The notes under the pieces were generated by a model, which was given only the letters and a program-made list of their open reading frames with translations, made no database searches and was not told the origin of the DNA. The position numbers and the translations under genes were made by a program. DNA of 64,000 nucleotides from Merdibacter sp965119685. Lineage in GTDB: Bacteria; Bacillota_I; Bacilli_A; Erysipelotrichales; Erysipelotrichaceae. Numbering within the stretch: the first letter of the stretch is position 1; every line of letters begins with the position of its first letter. Where the stretch lies: NCBI GenBank assembly GCA_965119685.1, contig OZ221971.1:1302001-1366000 (forward strand), in the 5' to 3' direction. This document shows, in pieces, positions 54,260 to 63,567 of the stretch.

Positions 54260-55522
54260 TTAGAACGCTTTATGCCCGCCGATCGTTTGATTGCGGTATG
54301 CTTGTGTGGATTCTTCCAGTGCATTCATCCCTTTCAACACGGCATTTTTGCCATAACGCGCGCGGATGTGCACCAGCGTCTGCTGCAAGCTTCGCTCCTT
54401 TTCTGTCTGCGCGTCGTCTTCAAACAGGGAATATTGGGCAAAGCTCTCCGTATGCACATTGCCAAAGGAGACGGAGATTTGACGAATGAGCGTGCGATCA
54501 TCGACAATTTGGCGATACAGCCGCAGAAACGCAGCGGTCAAAACACGGCAGGAAGCGGTGTAGTTGGAGAGCTTGCGCGAAGCGTGCGCCTTTTTTTTCG
54601 CCTCTTTGGAATAATTGACCGTCAATGAGATGTGGTTGGTGACTAATCGCTTTTCACATAGGGAGAGCACGTTGGTATCGACCATCTCCTTGAGGATGAG
54701 CTCCCCCTGCGCTTTGGTGTAATCGCGAAAAAGGATCTGCGAGTTGCTGATGGAATTCGCTTTGGGGGTATAGCGCTTAATCTCTTCAATGGTGGTCGGC
54801 TCGATTCCCCACGCATGATCGATCAGATAGCGGGCGTTGACGCCGAATGTCTGATAGAGCGGCTCTTGGGGATAGTGTGCCAGCGTGTAGAGATCATGGA
54901 TACCCAAATGATGCAGCCGTTCGCAAACGCCGTTTCCGATCATCCAGAAATCCTGAAGCGGGCGATGATGCCAAAGCGTTTGGCGAAACAGATCTTCATC
55001 GAGCATGCCGATGTTGGAAGCGCTGTGCTTTGCCGTGATATCCAAGGCGACCTTGGCTAAAAACAGGTTGGTGCCGATGCCGGCTGTCGCGGTGATGTGC
55101 GTCTGTTCAAAAATCGCGTCCATGATCTTTTTTGCCAGCTCCTCTGCCCGCATGCGGTAAAGCGCTAAATAAGGGGTAATATCGAGAAAGGCCTCGTCGA
55201 TGGAATATACGTGAATATCCTCGGCGGCGACATATTGCAGCATGACAGCGTAAATGCGCGTGGAGTAATCGATATAGAGCTGCATGCGCGGCGGCGCCGT
55301 GATGTATTCGATATCCTTTGGAATTTCAAAGATGCGCCCGCGGCTTTTCACCCCATGGCGTTTGATCGCAGGGGTTGCCGCCAAGGTGATCGCCCCGCTT
55401 CCCCGCGCAGGATCGGCAACGACCAGATTGACCTGAAAGGGATCCAGCCCGCGCTGGACACACTCCACCGAAGCGAAAAAGGATTTGAGATCGATGCAGA
55501 GATAAATGCGCCGCTCACTCAT
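54260..55522 (-). CDS. Y-family DNA polymerase (UmuC/UvrX-like)
   Basis: This 420-residue polymerase has the Y-family catalytic motifs: ERRIYLCIDLKSFFASVEC with the first acidic residue, VYSIDEAFLDITPY with the catalytic DE, and TATAGIGTNLFLAKVALD. It performs error-prone synthesis past DNA damage. I chose the ATG at 55522 because GGAGG would touch the upstream ATG at 55528. It is transcribed with the yolD-like gene and divergent to a LexA-like repressor, so the three form an SOS-like module. Confidence 0.94.
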   Translation of the reverse strand: MSERRIYLCIDLKSFFASVECVQRGLDPFQVNLVVADPARGSGAITLAATPAIKRHGVKSRGRIFEIPKDIEYITAPPRMQLYIDYSTRIYAVMLQYVAAEDIHVYSIDEAFLDITPYLALYRMRAEELAKKIMDAIFEQTHITATAGIGTNLFLAKVALDITAKHSASNIGMLDEDLFRQTLWHHRPLQDFWMIGNGVCERLHHLGIHDLYTLAHYPQEPLYQTFGVNARYLIDHAWGIEPTTIEEIKRYTPKANSISNSQILFRDYTKAQGELILKEMVDTNVLSLCEKRLVTNHISLTVNYSKEAKKKAHASRKLSNYTASCRVLTAAFLRLYRQIVDDRTLIRQISVSFGNVHTESFAQYSLFEDDAQTEKERSLQQTLVHIRARYGKNAVLKGMNALEESTQAYRNQTIGGHKAF

Positions 55523-55544
55523 AAACATGCCTCCTTACGCTGTT

Positions 55545-55643
55545 ATTGTATCGCTGCAATGTCCGATAATCAATATGATTTTGAGACAAACAGATAGAAA
55601 AAACTGGGAATCTGTTGTAAAAATATAAACTTTACGATACAAT
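55545..55643. promoter_or_regulatory. divergent promoters and operator between polymerase and repressor
   Basis: Leftward promoter: TTGATT (55568-55573) and TACAAT (55545-55550), spacer 17. Rightward promoter: TTGTAA (55615-55620) and TACAAT (55638-55643), spacer 17. Both -10 boxes lie in the same motif CGATACAA. The inverted repeat AACAGAT-N14-ATCTGTT (55589-55616) overlaps the rightward -35 box and is the best operator candidate for the repressor. Confidence 0.65.
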
Positions 55644-55660
55644 GCAAAAGAGGAGAGAAC

Positions 55661-56248
55661 ATGAAACTAAAGGATCTTTTACTGACTTACAAAAACAAAA
55701 ACGGATTGAGTCATGAGGCGTTGGCAGGGCTGTTAGGCGTATCGCGCTCGACGTATTATCGCTGGATCGGCAATGAAGAGGTGCATCTGCAAAGTGAGAG
55801 TGCGCAGCGAATAGCGCAGCTGTTAGGCTGTGACGGATCGCTGCTTACCAAGGGCGAACAGTTCAAACCGCTGTTGGGGAGCGTCAAGGCGGGATATGAT
55901 CTGTTTGCCCAAGAGTGCATTGAGGATATGATTGAGGTCAGTGATCGGGATGCGCAGCGGGGAGATTATTTCTTGCGCGTATGCGGGGATTCGATGGAGG
56001 GTGTGCATATCTATGAAGGCGATCTCGTCTATGTGCAGAAATGCGAGCGTGTGGACAGCGGCAAGATCGCAGTCGTGATGATCGGCGAAGAGGTGACGAT
56101 CAAGCGGGTGATCTATAAACAGGGGCTCATGATTTTGGAGGCGAGCAATCCTAAGGTGGCGTCCCGCTATTTCAGCGCGCAGGAGATCGCACAGCTGCCG
56201 GTGCGCATCATCGGGCGGGTTCGCTTTGTGCGCACGGATTTTGACTAG
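55661..56248 (+). CDS. LexA-like S24-family self-cleaving repressor
   Basis: This 195-residue protein has an N-terminal Xre-type helix-turn-helix (LSHEALAGLLGVSRSTYYRWIG) and a C-terminal S24 peptidase domain. The likely self-cleavage site is Ala-Gly in VKAGYD. The nucleophile serine is in GDSMEGVHIYEGD and the general-base lysine in VDSGKIAVV. It resembles HdiR and phage CI-type repressors rather than canonical LexA. It diverges from the Y-family polymerase, so DNA damage should trigger cleavage and release that promoter. AGAGGAGAG precedes the ATG. Confidence 0.92.
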   Translation: MKLKDLLLTYKNKNGLSHEALAGLLGVSRSTYYRWIGNEEVHLQSESAQRIAQLLGCDGSLLTKGEQFKPLLGSVKAGYDLFAQECIEDMIEVSDRDAQRGDYFLRVCGDSMEGVHIYEGDLVYVQKCERVDSGKIAVVMIGEEVTIKRVIYKQGLMILEASNPKVASRYFSAQEIAQLPVRIIGRVRFVRTDFD

Positions 56249-56342
56249 GGCGGGCATAACGGTTTTTCACCGCTCAAAAGAGGCAGAGCGCAAGTCAGGC
56301 GTACTTTTTTCGTCGGTTCTCCTGTGAAAATGCAGAAAATAC

Positions 56343-56371
56343 TTGCCAAAAAGGAAATAGTTTGCTATTAT
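56343..56371 (+). promoter_or_regulatory. promoter of the tRNA cluster
   Basis: TTGCCA (56343-56348) and TATTAT (56366-56371) are 17 bases apart, about 35 bases before the first tRNA. Confidence 0.6.
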
Positions 56372-56406
56372 ATACGAGCACTGAGGTGGAAGCACCAAAG
56401 AGAGCT

Positions 56407-56483
56407 GCGCCCATAGCTCAACTGGATAGAGCGTTTGACTACGGATCAAAAGGTTGTGGGTTCGATTCCTGCTGGGCGCGCCA
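56407..56483 (+). tRNA. tRNA-Arg (ACG)
   Basis: The acceptor arms GCGCCCA and TGGGCGC pair and the encoded CCA follows. The anticodon loop CTACGGA gives ACG. It is the first tRNA of a seven-gene cluster. Confidence 0.95.
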
Positions 56484-56504
56484 TTTTTCATATAAGGAAG
56501 AAAG

Positions 56505-56581
56505 CGGGACGTAGCACAGCTTGGTAGTGCACTTGATTTGGGATCAAGGGGTCGCAGGTTCAAATCCTGTCGTCCCGACCA
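56505..56581 (+). tRNA. tRNA-Pro (TGG)
   Basis: The acceptor arms CGGGACG and CGTCCCG pair with encoded CCA. The anticodon loop TTTGGGA between CTTGA and TCAAG gives TGG. Confidence 0.95.
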
Positions 56582-56591
56582 GAAAAGAAAC

Positions 56592-56668
56592 GGCTGGATA
56601 GCTTAGCTGGCTAGAGCATCCGGTTCATACCCGGAAGGTCGTGAGTTCGAGTCTCACTCCAGCCACCA
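56592..56668 (+). tRNA. tRNA-Met (CAT), elongator type
   Basis: The acceptor arms GGCTGGA and TCCAGCC pair with encoded CCA. The loop TTCATAC gives CAT. The first pair is G-C, unlike the initiator. It could instead be the Ile2 tRNA whose C34 is changed to lysidine, which sequence inspection alone cannot settle. Confidence 0.85.
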
Positions 56669-56678
56669 AATGAGATAA

Positions 56679-56755
56679 GGACCCTTAGCTCAGTTGGTCA
56701 GAGCATCCGGCTCATAACCGGTGGGTCGTAGGTTCGAGTCCTACAGGGTCCACCA
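56679..56755 (+). tRNA. tRNA with CAT anticodon (Met or Ile2)
   Basis: The acceptor arms GGACCCT and AGGGTCC pair with encoded CCA. The loop CTCATAA gives CAT. It is the second non-initiator CAT tRNA, so one of the two is probably tRNA-Ile2 (lysidine-modified). Confidence 0.85.
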
Positions 56756-56771
56756 AGAAAGAAAAGCAGAT

Positions 56772-56862
56772 GGAGGAATACCCAAGCGGTTGAAGGGTCC
56801 GGTCTTGAAAACCGGTAGGTCGCGAGAGCGGCGCCTGGGTTCGAATCCCAGTTCCTCCGCCA
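56772..56862 (+). tRNA. tRNA-Ser (TGA)
   Basis: It is a class II tRNA with a long variable arm. The acceptor arms GGAGGAA and TTCCTCC pair with encoded CCA, and the anticodon is TGA in CTTGAAA. Confidence 0.95.
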
Positions 56863-56874
56863 GAGAAAAGACAT

Positions 56875-56951
<77 letters not shown>

Positions 56952-56954
56952 AGT

Positions 56955-57030
56955 GGTCTCGTAGCTCAGTCGGTAGAGCAAAGGACTGAAAATCCTTGTG
57001 TCGTTGGTTCGATTCCGACCGAGACCACCA
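56955..57030 (+). tRNA. tRNA-Phe (GAA)
   Basis: The acceptor arms GGTCTCG and CGAGACC pair with encoded CCA. The loop CTGAAAA gives GAA. It is the last tRNA of the cluster. Confidence 0.95.
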
Positions 57031-57043
57031 TGAAGGGAAAGAA

Positions 57044-57072
57044 GTGATGAGGAAGAGCTCATCGCTTTTTTT
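57044..57072 (+). terminator. terminator of the tRNA cluster
   Basis: GTGATGAG and CTCATCGC pair with one G-U across a six-base loop and are followed by seven T. No gene is evident in 57073-57398. Confidence 0.85.
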
Positions 57073-57398
57073 ATTGTATAGGAGTAGAAGCTGGGAGAGA
57101 GGCAATGCGGCTTTCCCCTGGTGAAAAGGAGCAGACAGGATCACAAAGGAATATGAAAAGTGTCACTCACGAAGAAAACCGGATGCTGCATTATTGTGTG
57201 AAATGTGACAGTGAGGAAAAGGATACAGAAAAGAGGAGGCAGAAGCGCTTTATAGCCGTTGCTGATGATTCGATTGATGAGCACTGCCACAAGAGGATAA
57301 AACGCCAGCGTGCATATAAAGGTGTCTATTGTGCGCAGGCATCTGTCAAACGTGGATAGCGTTGGGGATTCGCGTCATGCGTATTTGAGAAAAATTGT

Positions 57399-57463
57399 TT
57401 GCAGGCATGCTGAATTATGCTATAATGAGATGGCAAATAACCGCCGTCATCAAGAAGGCGGTT
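57399..57463 (+). promoter_or_regulatory. tRNA-Leu promoter and leader hairpin
   Basis: TTGCAG (57399-57404) and TATAAT (57421-57426), spacer 16, with an extended TGC. A hairpin AACCGCC/GGCGGTT (57439-57463) lies in the leader and ends 11 bases before the tRNA. Confidence 0.65.
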
Positions 57464-57474
57464 CAATTTCACAA

Positions 57475-57559
<85 letters not shown>

Positions 57560-57582
57560 TAGTAATGAACAAATATTCATAC

Positions 57583-57615
57583 AAAAACAGCCTTTCCATG
57601 CGGAGGGCTGTTTTT
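57583..57615 (+). terminator. tRNA-Leu terminator
   Basis: AAACAGCC and GGCTGTTT pair across a 13-base loop and are followed by T residues. Confidence 0.8.
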
Positions 57616-57831
57616 GTGTCTGTACGAAGAAAGGCGTTTGGCGAGCGCGGTTCTCACTTTTAGCATGTTTGATTGTTTGAACGGCTCAAAATACGATTTT
57701 CGCAAATTTGGCTTATAGGCAAAGGCCTTGCAAGCGCAGCTTTTTATCTTTTTCAGCGGGAGGGAGAACTTCTTATAAAATGATAGAGATGGACGCAATG
57801 TCCGTGTATTTTGATAGGAGGTTCTTTTATA

Positions 57832-58428
57832 ATGAAAACAACAATTTACGGGTATGCCCGTGTGTCGACCAAAGAACAGTGTGAAGATCGTCAGCTGATA
57901 GACTTGCGGGGATTTTCTGTGCCGGAGAACAACATTTTTATAGATAAGCTCAGCGGGAAAGACTTCAACCGGCCAAACTATCGCAGTCTTCTTCGCAAAT
58001 TAGCTCCCGGAGACGTCTTTGTCGTGAAATCCATTGATCGTCTGGGGCGCAACTATGAGGAGATTTTGGAACAATGGCGAATCATCACGAAAGAAAAAAA
58101 GGCGGATATTGTGGTGCTGGACATGCCTTTGCTGGATACCAGACGAGCCGGCAAGGATTTAACCGGTACATTTGTCGCCGATCTTGTTTTGCAAATATTA
58201 TCCTATGTGGCGCAAACGGAACGTGAGAACATTCATCAGCGGCAGATGGAGGGCATTGCGGCAGCGAAACTGCGCGGGGTCCGCTTTGGGAGACCCCGAA
58301 AAGAGAGACCGGCAGAATTTGAAGTGATGAAAGGAGAATGGCTCCAGAAAAAAATTTCTTCCCGCAGCGCCGCAAAACGGTTGGGGATTGCGCAGGACAC
58401 CTTTCTTCGGTGGGTACAGGGAAAATAA
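57832..58428 (+). CDS. serine recombinase, paralogue of the one at 37716
   Basis: This 198-residue recombinase carries GYARVSTKEQCEDRQ with the nucleophilic serine, SIDRLGRNYEEILEQW, PLLDTRRAGKDLTG and ERENIHQRQMEGI, then GRPRKERP and a C-terminal helix-turn-helix. It is closely similar along its whole length to the recombinase at 37716. AGGAGGTTC precedes the ATG at 57832. It lies 480 bases before a very large surface-protein gene, repeating the arrangement at 37.7-41.2 kb. It may invert or resolve DNA controlling that gene. Confidence 0.93.
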   Translation: MKTTIYGYARVSTKEQCEDRQLIDLRGFSVPENNIFIDKLSGKDFNRPNYRSLLRKLAPGDVFVVKSIDRLGRNYEEILEQWRIITKEKKADIVVLDMPLLDTRRAGKDLTGTFVADLVLQILSYVAQTERENIHQRQMEGIAAAKLRGVRFGRPRKERPAEFEVMKGEWLQKKISSRSAAKRLGIAQDTFLRWVQGK

Positions 58429-58659
58429 AAAGCATTCCTTTATGGAGGTGCAGATGCAGCGGAAACAAAGAGCGAAAAGGTAGGAGTTTTCGGTCGTTGC
58501 TTTTTGTTGGTTTTTCAGACGAATTTATCATTTAAAACAAGCGTGTGTGCACTTGAATATCAGCGTTATAAATTATACACCCCATGAACGAAATTGTCTG
58601 CTTTATCGGGCAGTCAGAAAAGTGGAAAGCTGATGCCGCAAAGTCAAAGCTCTTTGATT

Positions 58660-58688
58660 TTACCAACGCCACAGCGTGGCTTTGGTAA
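58660..58688. repeat. strong inverted repeat without T tail
   Basis: TTACCAA and TTGGTAA enclose GCCAC/GTGGC, giving a 12-pair stem with one mismatch and an AGC loop. No T run follows on either strand. It lies between a recombinase and a surface-protein gene, so a recombination or protein-binding site is possible. Confidence 0.55.
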
Positions 58689-58838
58689 CTGATATTTATT
58701 TCGGTTGTTTTTTCATGAGGGGGAATCCAATGAGAAGTGCAGTTAAAATCATCTGAATGAGCATTGCAAGATGAATCGTCGGTCTGCGGCTTGCGCAAGT
58801 GAGCGGGACACTCATTGATTAGATAGAGGAGATCGCTT

Positions 58839-58870
58839 TGCCCGCAAGATGAGCGGGCAGGCGGTTTTTT
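58839..58870 (+). terminator. terminator-like hairpin just before the large surface-protein gene
   Basis: TGCCCGC and GCGGGCA pair around AAGATGA, followed by GGCGG and six T. It lies 38 bases upstream of the ATG at 58908. It may attenuate the surface-protein gene or end recombinase transcription. The remaining DNA in 58429-58907 holds no gene I can support. Confidence 0.6.
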
Positions 58871-58907
58871 CTGCAAACAAACAAAAAAGAGATTGAGAGG
58901 TATGGAT

Positions 58908-61900
58908 ATGAATATTAAAAAACAAAAAGCCAAACGCTTGCTTGCTTTGGTTCTCAGCTTCTGCATGCTGATCCCGATCGCGGGAAGTCTGGTCTTTGCC
59001 GCGTCTGCAGAGAGTGAGAGCGGCTTGTGCGAGCATCATACAGAACACACGCAGGAGTGTGGCTATCAAGAAGGAGCTGAGGGGCAGTCCTGTACTTTTG
59101 TATGCGAGATTTGCGATGACAAAGCAGAGCCAAGCGCGGTGGAGGTACAGGCATTTTCTGAACTGCCGCAGGAAATAAAGATGCAGGAAGTACAAGCAGG
59201 AACTAGTCTTGAGGAGATTTCTCTTCCTTCACAATTGACTTTTACAGACGGTAACGGCGAAACTGCCACCATGTCCGGAATCAACTGGCAGTCTTTTCCG
59301 CAATTCAATGGAGAAAGTTCGGGAGATTATGAGTTCTCCTTGATTCTTCCGCAAGGATATGTCTTGCAAGAGGGAGTAACGCCGCCGACGATTCGCGTAG
59401 CGGTTACAGAGGGAACGGCTGAGATGCTGAACGCGGGAAATGTATATGAGGTTGACAATGAAGAAACGCTTGCGCAGGCATTGAAACAAATCGAAGCGTC
59501 CGATGCTGCCGCAGCGACACTGGTGCTGAGAGCAGATATTAATACAGCATCATTTGCGGGAATCGAGGGCAAAGAGATCACGGTGACCAGTGCAGACGAT
59601 TGTGATAAAGAGAAAGGCTATACTTTCTCCATTGCCAAGGAACTCGCAGGCGATGTGACTCTGGATCATGTATATGTGAAAACAAGCGAGAATTTTGCCG
59701 GAGTTTTTGCCAACGGTCACAAATTTGAAACAACCGAGCAGTTTCAGGGAGTGATTTATCATCTTTACGGCGGTGGTTCTGCTCATCACGATGTCATCGG
59801 CAGCTCCCAAATTATCATAAGGGGCGGCATGGTAAACTGGCTCTATGGCGGCGGTCTGGACAGCAACGTAACGGGCGATGTGCAGATCACCATCGATGGC
59901 GCAAATGCAGATGTTCAGAACCTGTTCGGCGGCGGCCGGGCGCAGGATAGCGATCAGGGACGAGTACATGGCAATATCACCATAGATTTCCGACAGGGAA
60001 AAACCCGTTCTGCGTTTGGCGGCGGAGAAAACCGCTATACCGAAATAACAAACAAAAATACTGAGCCGGCCAGCGTCAGCGGCACGGTCACTTTCAATAT
60101 GGGATATGAGGGCGCACCGGAAGCGTCAATCTGGCCCGGCACAGCCACGTTTTCCTATGGCGGTTCCTACCATTCGACGGTTGGGAATGTTGTCCTCAAT
60201 ATATCTGATGGAGTTACCACTGAAAGTGATGCCGGGGATAGAGATATCTATGCTTGCGGTTACAGCGATACGGTACGCGGTACCGTAAGAGTAAATGTGT
60301 TTGGTTCTCCTGACATCTTGGGCGGTTATATTTACGCTGGCGGCAATACCGAAGCCGGCATCGAATACGCTCAAAGCTCTGTTCAGATTTTGAATGAAAA
60401 TAATGACGAATATGCTGTCCGCATCACCTACGATGTTCCCAAAGAGCTGGAGAGCGCACCGACTAGACATGGCATCAACCTTGGCAGCAAGAGTACCATT
60501 CCTACCACCATCAATGGTAACGCGTTGATTGAGCTGAAAAGCGGCAATATGGACTTTCTTGTACTGGACAACGAAGCTGCAAATTATCTGACAGTGAACG
60601 GAAACACCGAGATTCGCATCGGCGAGGGCCGTGTGGCTCAGGTGCAGGGAAACAAACAGGAGTATGATTCGAAAGAGACAACCTATACCACGACGGTAGA
60701 GCTGAGCGGAGAAAGTGAAATCGGATATTTCTACCGTTTTGACGAAGCGGCGCTGATTGAAGGCGCACAGGTTCTGGTTGATGCGACGGAGTTTACACAA
60801 TTTAATGACTTACAGAAACCATTCTTTTCCGTTAACAATCTGTTTGTGGGGAAGAATGCAAGCCTCATCACGCAGAATAACGATCAGGCACGCATTATGA
60901 ACAGTGTTGTCTTAGAGGGAACGTGGGAACAGCGCTATTGCAGCGGAAAAGCGTTTGAGGAAGATGCTGACAGAGCTAATGCCGATTTGCGTATCGGCGG
61001 CTCCATTGACATCGATGGAGGTACTTTGATCTCTCGCGGTACTACCCATGTTTATAATAATCTAAGAGCCGACGGCGGCACGCTCGTATTTGTAAAACCC
61101 GCAATCATCAGCATGACTGACAGCGATAAGGGGCGAGTTTTTTCCGTAGACGAGACGAAGATTTACCTGCCGGTGATTGGGAAAGGCGATACTTTCTATC
61201 CTGCTGAAAACAACCTGATTCGGCTGGCAATCGGAGAAAAAGCCACCGGTACGGCGGATGTATATCTGTTTGAGGGAGACGATTATCTTACATCCGCAAC
61301 TATCACAGATGGTCATATAGGTCAAAACTACATCAATGCGCAGCGGGAACAATCAGATGCCATCTTTACTCTGATAGCGGAAGACGGCTATTACTTTAAG
61401 CGCGTTGACGATTCCAAAACAGCAGGAACGACTGCCTATGACATGTGGCAGATTGATAAACAGCAGAAGCAGCAGTGGTATTATGAGGTTTATTACGAAT
61501 ACATAGACCCGGATACCAATGTATCTGAATGGACATTGTGTGAAGCTGGACATGGCGGATGGGAGTTCCCAAATAAAACCGTGACGATCAGCAGTGAATC
61601 ATTTGATGGAGAGGATCTTGGTTGGGAAGACATTACCGGAGAACAAAATGAGAAGCTGGGCATTCACTACGTCTATGACGAGAATTACGGCCCTCATCGC
61701 CTGAGTGCCCTCTGCGAAGCCACCAAGGACAATCCGCTGAAAATCTATTACCGGGCGGCCTTGAACGACGTCGTTTATGAATACGAGGGGAATGTGCCTG
61801 ATGGCGCGGACGCACTGTTGCCGAAAACGGAGAAAAAGGCCTATTACTCGTCGGTAAGAGTGGCGGATGATGTAAAGCTGGACGGCTATGAATTCTCCGG

Positions 61901-63500
61901 CTGGACGGTGAAGTCGCCTGATTATACGGAAGTGGAGAACGGCGCATTCTTCATGCCGAATGAAACTGTAACATTGGTCGGTTCATGGACAAAAATGGAA
62001 GAACCTCTAACCATTACTCTTACGCCGCAGGATATGATCGCCTATACCGGCGGTGATTCCATGAGCGGCGATACTTTCCCAAGTGCCCGCTATAAAGTGG
62101 AGGTGGAAGACGGTGTGGATCTGTCCAAGGTATCTTTTGAGGTAAACGGCACTTCAAACACTCTCCCTGCCGGAACCACGTCGGGCGACATTGTCGTATT
62201 GCCTTGGCTGGATGAGACCTTTACGCTTCAAGAGAGTGCGGCAATGACATTCAGCACGGCGATCAATGACGCTGTAGCGGGAGAATATGAGATCGGCGTG
62301 GACATTTCGGACGTCGATGTTTCCGATGAAAGCGGAACGACGATGAAGTTAGAGGTTAATCCGGGAACGCTGACAGTGAGAAATGTGTCCGCTCCGCAAG
62401 CGGTCATCACCGGCGCATTGGATGTGGCGAAGCCGGTCGTATCTGATCCTGCACAAGTGAATACCGAGGATGGAATCGCGATGGCGCTCATCCCTGAAAA
62501 CGCCGCTTTCTATACAAACGGTAAAGCGGAGCTCGGGTTATTGGGAAAGAGCGATACGGGAAGCGCACAAATCGCATTGCTGTTTGACGATCTTCTTATG
62601 GGCGAACAGGGAGAAGATACAAAGCAGCTGTTGATGGATCGGGCCGCTGCGGCAGGCCATGTGCTGAGTGAGGATAACGTTCAGTTTAAGTATTTGGATC
62701 TGATAAACGAGAACGATGGCAACGCATGGGTCAGCACGGATGATGGAACGAAGATCACTATTTATTGGCCGCTGCCGCAAGGGGTGAGCGCAGAAGATAT
62801 TTCTGTGGAAGTGCTGCACTTTAAGGGGCTTCACCGCGAATACCGCGGCGATATTGCAGATCAGGTAGCAAACTGCGAAGTGGATGTTATTTCTGCCAGA
62901 ATAGAAGGCAACAATGTCGTATTTGAATTGGAAGGAAACCAGAGCGCAGGCAGTTTCTCGCCTTTTGCGATCCATTGGACAAAGCAAGGGGAATCTACTA
63001 TACCGCAGCCGGAGAACAAAATCGATGTGACGGCAGAAAAGGTATGGAAGCTGGATGACGGGGGCAGCGCTGTGGATCATGTGACGGTAATGCTGCGTCA
63101 AAACGGCAAGGAATACGATACGGTAGAGTTGAGTGAACAAAACGACTGGCAATATACATGGCATGGACTAAGCGATCGTTATCTTTGGACGGTGGAGGAA
63201 GTCAACGTTCCAAGCGGCTTTACCGTGACGATAGAACAAGACGCTCATCATTTCACTATCATCAATGACGATGTGGCAAAGAGCTCAGAAAATACAGATA
63301 CGTCAAAAGATGATGACCTGCAAACCGGTAATACGTCAAAAGACGATGATCTACAGACCGATAACATGTCAAAAGATCATGATACACAAACCGGCAGTAC
63401 ATCCAATTTGCTTTTATGGGCATCTCTTCTGACATTATCAGGTACAGGCGTGATTGCGGTGAGTACCATTAGAAAAAAGCGAAAACATCGACTATTTTAA
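58908..63500 (+). CDS. very large cell-surface protein (Cna-B and shared YTGG/NGNAWV modules)
   Basis: This 1530-residue protein has a signal peptide (cleavage near VFAASA) and a Cys/His-rich stretch (CEHHTEHTQECGYQEG). A long beta-helix-like region rich in GGG turns (about 190-760) follows, then an InlB-type repeat (LDGYEFSGWTV). The YTGG domain (from about 1035) and NGNAWV domain (about 1180-1360) match the protein at 38642. A Cna-B domain (about 1370-1460), three 14-residue repeats of SKDDDLQTGNT type, and a membrane helix with KKRKHRLF tail complete it. The anchor reads QTGSTSN without the usual Leu-Pro. The ATG at 58908 follows GAGAGG. Confidence 0.85.
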   Translation: MNIKKQKAKRLLALVLSFCMLIPIAGSLVFAASAESESGLCEHHTEHTQECGYQEGAEGQSCTFVCEICDDKAEPSAVEVQAFSELPQEIKMQEVQAGTSLEEISLPSQLTFTDGNGETATMSGINWQSFPQFNGESSGDYEFSLILPQGYVLQEGVTPPTIRVAVTEGTAEMLNAGNVYEVDNEETLAQALKQIEASDAAAATLVLRADINTASFAGIEGKEITVTSADDCDKEKGYTFSIAKELAGDVTLDHVYVKTSENFAGVFANGHKFETTEQFQGVIYHLYGGGSAHHDVIGSSQIIIRGGMVNWLYGGGLDSNVTGDVQITIDGANADVQNLFGGGRAQDSDQGRVHGNITIDFRQGKTRSAFGGGENRYTEITNKNTEPASVSGTVTFNMGYEGAPEASIWPGTATFSYGGSYHSTVGNVVLNISDGVTTESDAGDRDIYACGYSDTVRGTVRVNVFGSPDILGGYIYAGGNTEAGIEYAQSSVQILNENNDEYAVRITYDVPKELESAPTRHGINLGSKSTIPTTINGNALIELKSGNMDFLVLDNEAANYLTVNGNTEIRIGEGRVAQVQGNKQEYDSKETTYTTTVELSGESEIGYFYRFDEAALIEGAQVLVDATEFTQFNDLQKPFFSVNNLFVGKNASLITQNNDQARIMNSVVLEGTWEQRYCSGKAFEEDADRANADLRIGGSIDIDGGTLISRGTTHVYNNLRADGGTLVFVKPAIISMTDSDKGRVFSVDETKIYLPVIGKGDTFYPAENNLIRLAIGEKATGTADVYLFEGDDYLTSATITDGHIGQNYINAQREQSDAIFTLIAEDGYYFKRVDDSKTAGTTAYDMWQIDKQQKQQWYYEVYYEYIDPDTNVSEWTLCEAGHGGWEFPNKTVTISSESFDGEDLGWEDITGEQNEKLGIHYVYDENYGPHRLSALCEATKDNPLKIYYRAALNDVVYEYEGNVPDGADALLPKTEKKAYYSSVRVADDVKLDGYEFSGWTVKSPDYTEVENGAFFMPNETVTLVGSWTKMEEPLTITLTPQDMIAYTGGDSMSGDTFPSARYKVEVEDGVDLSKVSFEVNGTSNTLPAGTTSGDIVVLPWLDETFTLQESAAMTFSTAINDAVAGEYEIGVDISDVDVSDESGTTMKLEVNPGTLTVRNVSAPQAVITGALDVAKPVVSDPAQVNTEDGIAMALIPENAAFYTNGKAELGLLGKSDTGSAQIALLFDDLLMGEQGEDTKQLLMDRAAAAGHVLSEDNVQFKYLDLINENDGNAWVSTDDGTKITIYWPLPQGVSAEDISVEVLHFKGLHREYRGDIADQVANCEVDVISARIEGNNVVFELEGNQSAGSFSPFAIHWTKQGESTIPQPENKIDVTAEKVWKLDDGGSAVDHVTVMLRQNGKEYDTVELSEQNDWQYTWHGLSDRYLWTVEEVNVPSGFTVTIEQDAHHFTIINDDVAKSSENTDTSKDDDLQTGNTSKDDDLQTDNMSKDHDTQTGSTSNLLLWASLLTLSGTGVIAVSTIRKKRKHRLF

Positions 63501-63528
63501 GCTATCCTGTAAGAAGTAAACGGCTGAG

Positions 63529-63567
63529 ACGGCAAGACAGATGATCTGCTGTCCTGCCGTTTTTTTG
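63529..63567 (+). terminator. terminator of the large surface-protein gene
   Basis: ACGGCA and TGCCGT with inner GACAG/CTGTC form a stem, followed by seven T. Confidence 0.85.
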
